The position numbers and the translations under genes were made by a program. DNA of 6,254 nucleotides from the NCBI GenBank assembly GCA_902475855.1, contig CABSBF010000087.1, positions 1-6,254 on the forward strand, read 5' to 3'. Origin of the DNA: an uncultured Eubacteriales bacterium (GTDB taxonomy: Bacteria > Bacillota > Clostridia > Oscillospirales > Oscillospiraceae). Of this stretch, positions 4,671-6,254 are shown one piece after another; position 1 is the stretch's first letter, and each line of letters opens with the position of its first letter. The notes beneath the pieces were generated by a model, which was not told the origin of the DNA, made no database searches, and saw only the letters and a program-made list of their open reading frames with translations.

Positions 4671-6254
4671 CGCAGTCCCGCCCTGAACCGAAGGTCATCG
4701 TGATTCCCGCAAAGGAGGAATCGCCGCAGGATCAGGAAAAGAAGAAAAATCTCCGGGTAGCCGCATACTGCCGAGTGTCCACGAAAAAGGACGAGCAGCT
4801 CAACAGCTACGAAAACCAGAAAGCATACTACACGGAAAAAATCATGGCAAACCCCGACTGGACGATGGCGGATATTTTCGCGGATGAAGGCATCACAGGC
4901 ACTTCCGCCTGCAAGCGCAAGGATTTTCTTCGCATGATCCGCCAGTGCAGGCAGGGCAAAATCGACATGATCCTTGCCAAATCCGTCTCCCGCTTCGCCC
5001 GTAATACCGTGGACACGCTGAACTATACCCGCGAACTGCGCGGCATGGGCATCCCGGTCATCTTTGAGGAGCAGAATATCAACTCCATCTACCCAGAAAG
5101 CGAGTTCCTGATCACTATCCACGGTGCCTTCGCACAGTCCGAAAGTGAGGGCATCTCCTCCCGTGTTAAGTGGGGCAAGCATCAGGCGATGCGGACGGGA
5201 AAGGCGAATATCCAGTATAAGACCCTGCTGGGCTATGAAAAGAACCCTGACGGTGAGATGGTGGTGAATGCGGAGCAGGCGGAAACGGTCCGAAGAATTT
5301 ATGAGATGTACTTATCCGGTCAGACGCTGCGCAGCATCAAGGAAGCCTTGGAATCCGGCGGCTTCAAGAATTCGGCAGGAACAATGGAATGGACAACTTC
5401 TAATCTGCGGACGATCCTCTCTGACGAAAAATACTGCGGTGACGTCCTGCTCCAGAAGACCTTCATTCGAGACTGCATCAGCAAGCAGGTCATCCGAAAT
5501 ACCGGACAGCTTCCCATGTATCTGATTCAGAACCACCATGAAGCCATTATCCCACGGGACCGATTCGATGCCGTGCAGGTGGAATTGGCACGGCGCAAAA
5601 CATTGACAAGCAGCACGAAAAAGAGCGCTCCCACCGGCATGAGCCGTTACAGCGGCAAATACGCGCTCAGCGGTCTGCTGTTCTGCGGCGAGTGCGGTAC
5701 GGCGTACCGCAGAGTGGTGTGGACACAGCACGGTGAGAAACGTGCTGTATGGCGCTGCAGCAGCCGCTTGGATTATGGCAAGAAATACTGCAAAGAATCT
5801 CCGACGCTGGACGAATCGCCGCTTCAGCAGGCGGTGCTGGCAGCCATCAATGCATCCATGTCAGGGTGCAAGGTTCTGGCAGATCAGCTTGTAGATGCGA
5901 TGGAGCAGGAATTAGCTCCGGTTCCCGGTGAGAGCATGAGCCTTGGAGATATCGACCGAGCGGTCACAGAGTTGGGCAAACAATTCGATACGCTTCTGGC
6001 AGAAGCGGCAAATGGTGACGCGGACGAATACGCCGAGCGCTTTCGTACCATCTCCACCACGATGGAGGAACTGAAGCGCCGCAAGGCGGCAATCCTCAGT
6101 ATCCGGCAGGAACAGGAACAGATCAGCCGTCGTATCCATGCGGCAGCCTCGGCAATGACCGCGGCGACTGTGGGAATCACAGAGTGGGATGATGGCGTGG
6201 TCTATCAGATGCTGGAAAAGGTCACCGTCCTGACGGGTAACCGCATCAAGGTCA
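4667..6254 (+). CDS. Large serine recombinase, third of three (3' end beyond window)
   Basis: The frame is open from ATG 4667 to the right edge, giving 529 codons with no stop. The start overlaps the previous stop as ATGA, with AGGAG at 4651-4655. The N-terminal extension is followed by a resolvase domain with catalytic Ser38 in YCRVST, DEGITGTS, and the motif SVSRFARN at 106-113 (Arg109, Arg112). The recombinase domain begins near LLGYE (187-191) and includes SDEKYCGD. Zinc-ribbon cysteines are Cys340, Cys343, Cys364 and Cys375. A coiled coil spans about 425-490, and the last residues visible (MLEKVTVLTGNRIKV) match the beta tail that ends the first recombinase, so only a short C-terminus is missing. 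It has the same architecture as the 2329-3921 gene but diverged sequence, so the two are related but not a recent duplication. All catalytic residues I can check are present. Confidence 0.96.
   Translation, partial: MTQSRPEPKVIVIPAKEESPQDQEKKKNLRVAAYCRVSTKKDEQLNSYENQKAYYTEKIMANPDWTMADIFADEGITGTSACKRKDFLRMIRQCRQGKIDMILAKSVSRFARNTVDTLNYTRELRGMGIPVIFEEQNINSIYPESEFLITIHGAFAQSESEGISSRVKWGKHQAMRTGKANIQYKTLLGYEKNPDGEMVVNAEQAETVRRIYEMYLSGQTLRSIKEALESGGFKNSAGTMEWTTSNLRTILSDEKYCGDVLLQKTFIRDCISKQVIRNTGQLPMYLIQNHHEAIIPRDRFDAVQVELARRKTLTSSTKKSAPTGMSRYSGKYALSGLLFCGECGTAYRRVVWTQHGEKRAVWRCSSRLDYGKKYCKESPTLDESPLQQAVLAAINASMSGCKVLADQLVDAMEQELAPVPGESMSLGDIDRAVTELGKQFDTLLAEAANGDADEYAERFRTISTTMEELKRRKAAILSIRQEQEQISRRIHAAASAMTAATVGITEWDDGVVYQMLEKVTVLTGNRIKV

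Noticed and set aside
3732..5182. Minus-strand open frames (about 171 and 180 codons) opposite the recombinase genes
   Set aside because: They are antisense shadows of clearly conserved recombinase sequence and have no recognisable domains.

Overview
The window is 6.25 kb of an accessory, mobile-element type region. Its genes lie on the plus strand and are tightly packed. The GC-rich body, strong AGGAGG-type ribosome binding sites and the gene families (Y-family polymerase plus YolD-like protein, TndX/TnpX-like large serine recombinases) suggest a Gram-positive anaerobe, most likely a gut-type Clostridia member such as the Oscillospiraceae or Lachnospiraceae. That assignment is an inference from gene families and style; no rRNA or other taxonomic marker is present.

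Layout. Positions 1-132 are AT-rich (about 34% GC by hand count), carry no convincing gene, and contain two inverted repeats. One is a 32-bp near-perfect palindrome that ends on the first codons of the next gene. From about 133 the sequence becomes GC-rich and continues as a Y-family (ImpB/MucB/UvrX-type) DNA polymerase. Its extreme N-terminus, promoter and first metal-binding Asp codon appear to have been replaced by the AT-rich segment. A YolD-like gene overlaps the polymerase stop codon (ATGA), and a strong hairpin terminator follows at 2028-2071.

After the terminator comes a 47-codon gene of unknown function (2110-2253), then three overlapping recombinase-family genes. The first (2329-3921) is a full-length large serine recombinase. 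The second (3921-4670) is a 249-residue protein with the recombinase DNA-binding domain and C-terminal region but no catalytic domain and no zinc ribbon. The third (4667 to the right edge) is a second catalytically complete large serine recombinase whose 3' end lies outside the window. The stop/start overlaps (TAATG, ATGA) indicate one translationally coupled operon.

Interpretation. The recombinase trio is probably the integration/excision module of an integrative element. Large serine recombinase genes usually sit near an element end, so an attachment site may lie just past the right edge; none is visible inside. The polymerase/YolD pair is a typical passenger mutagenesis or lesion-bypass cassette, but here it appears to be disabled at its 5' end. 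The points most worth following up are the catalysis-deficient middle recombinase, the junction at 132/133, and the small gene before the trio.
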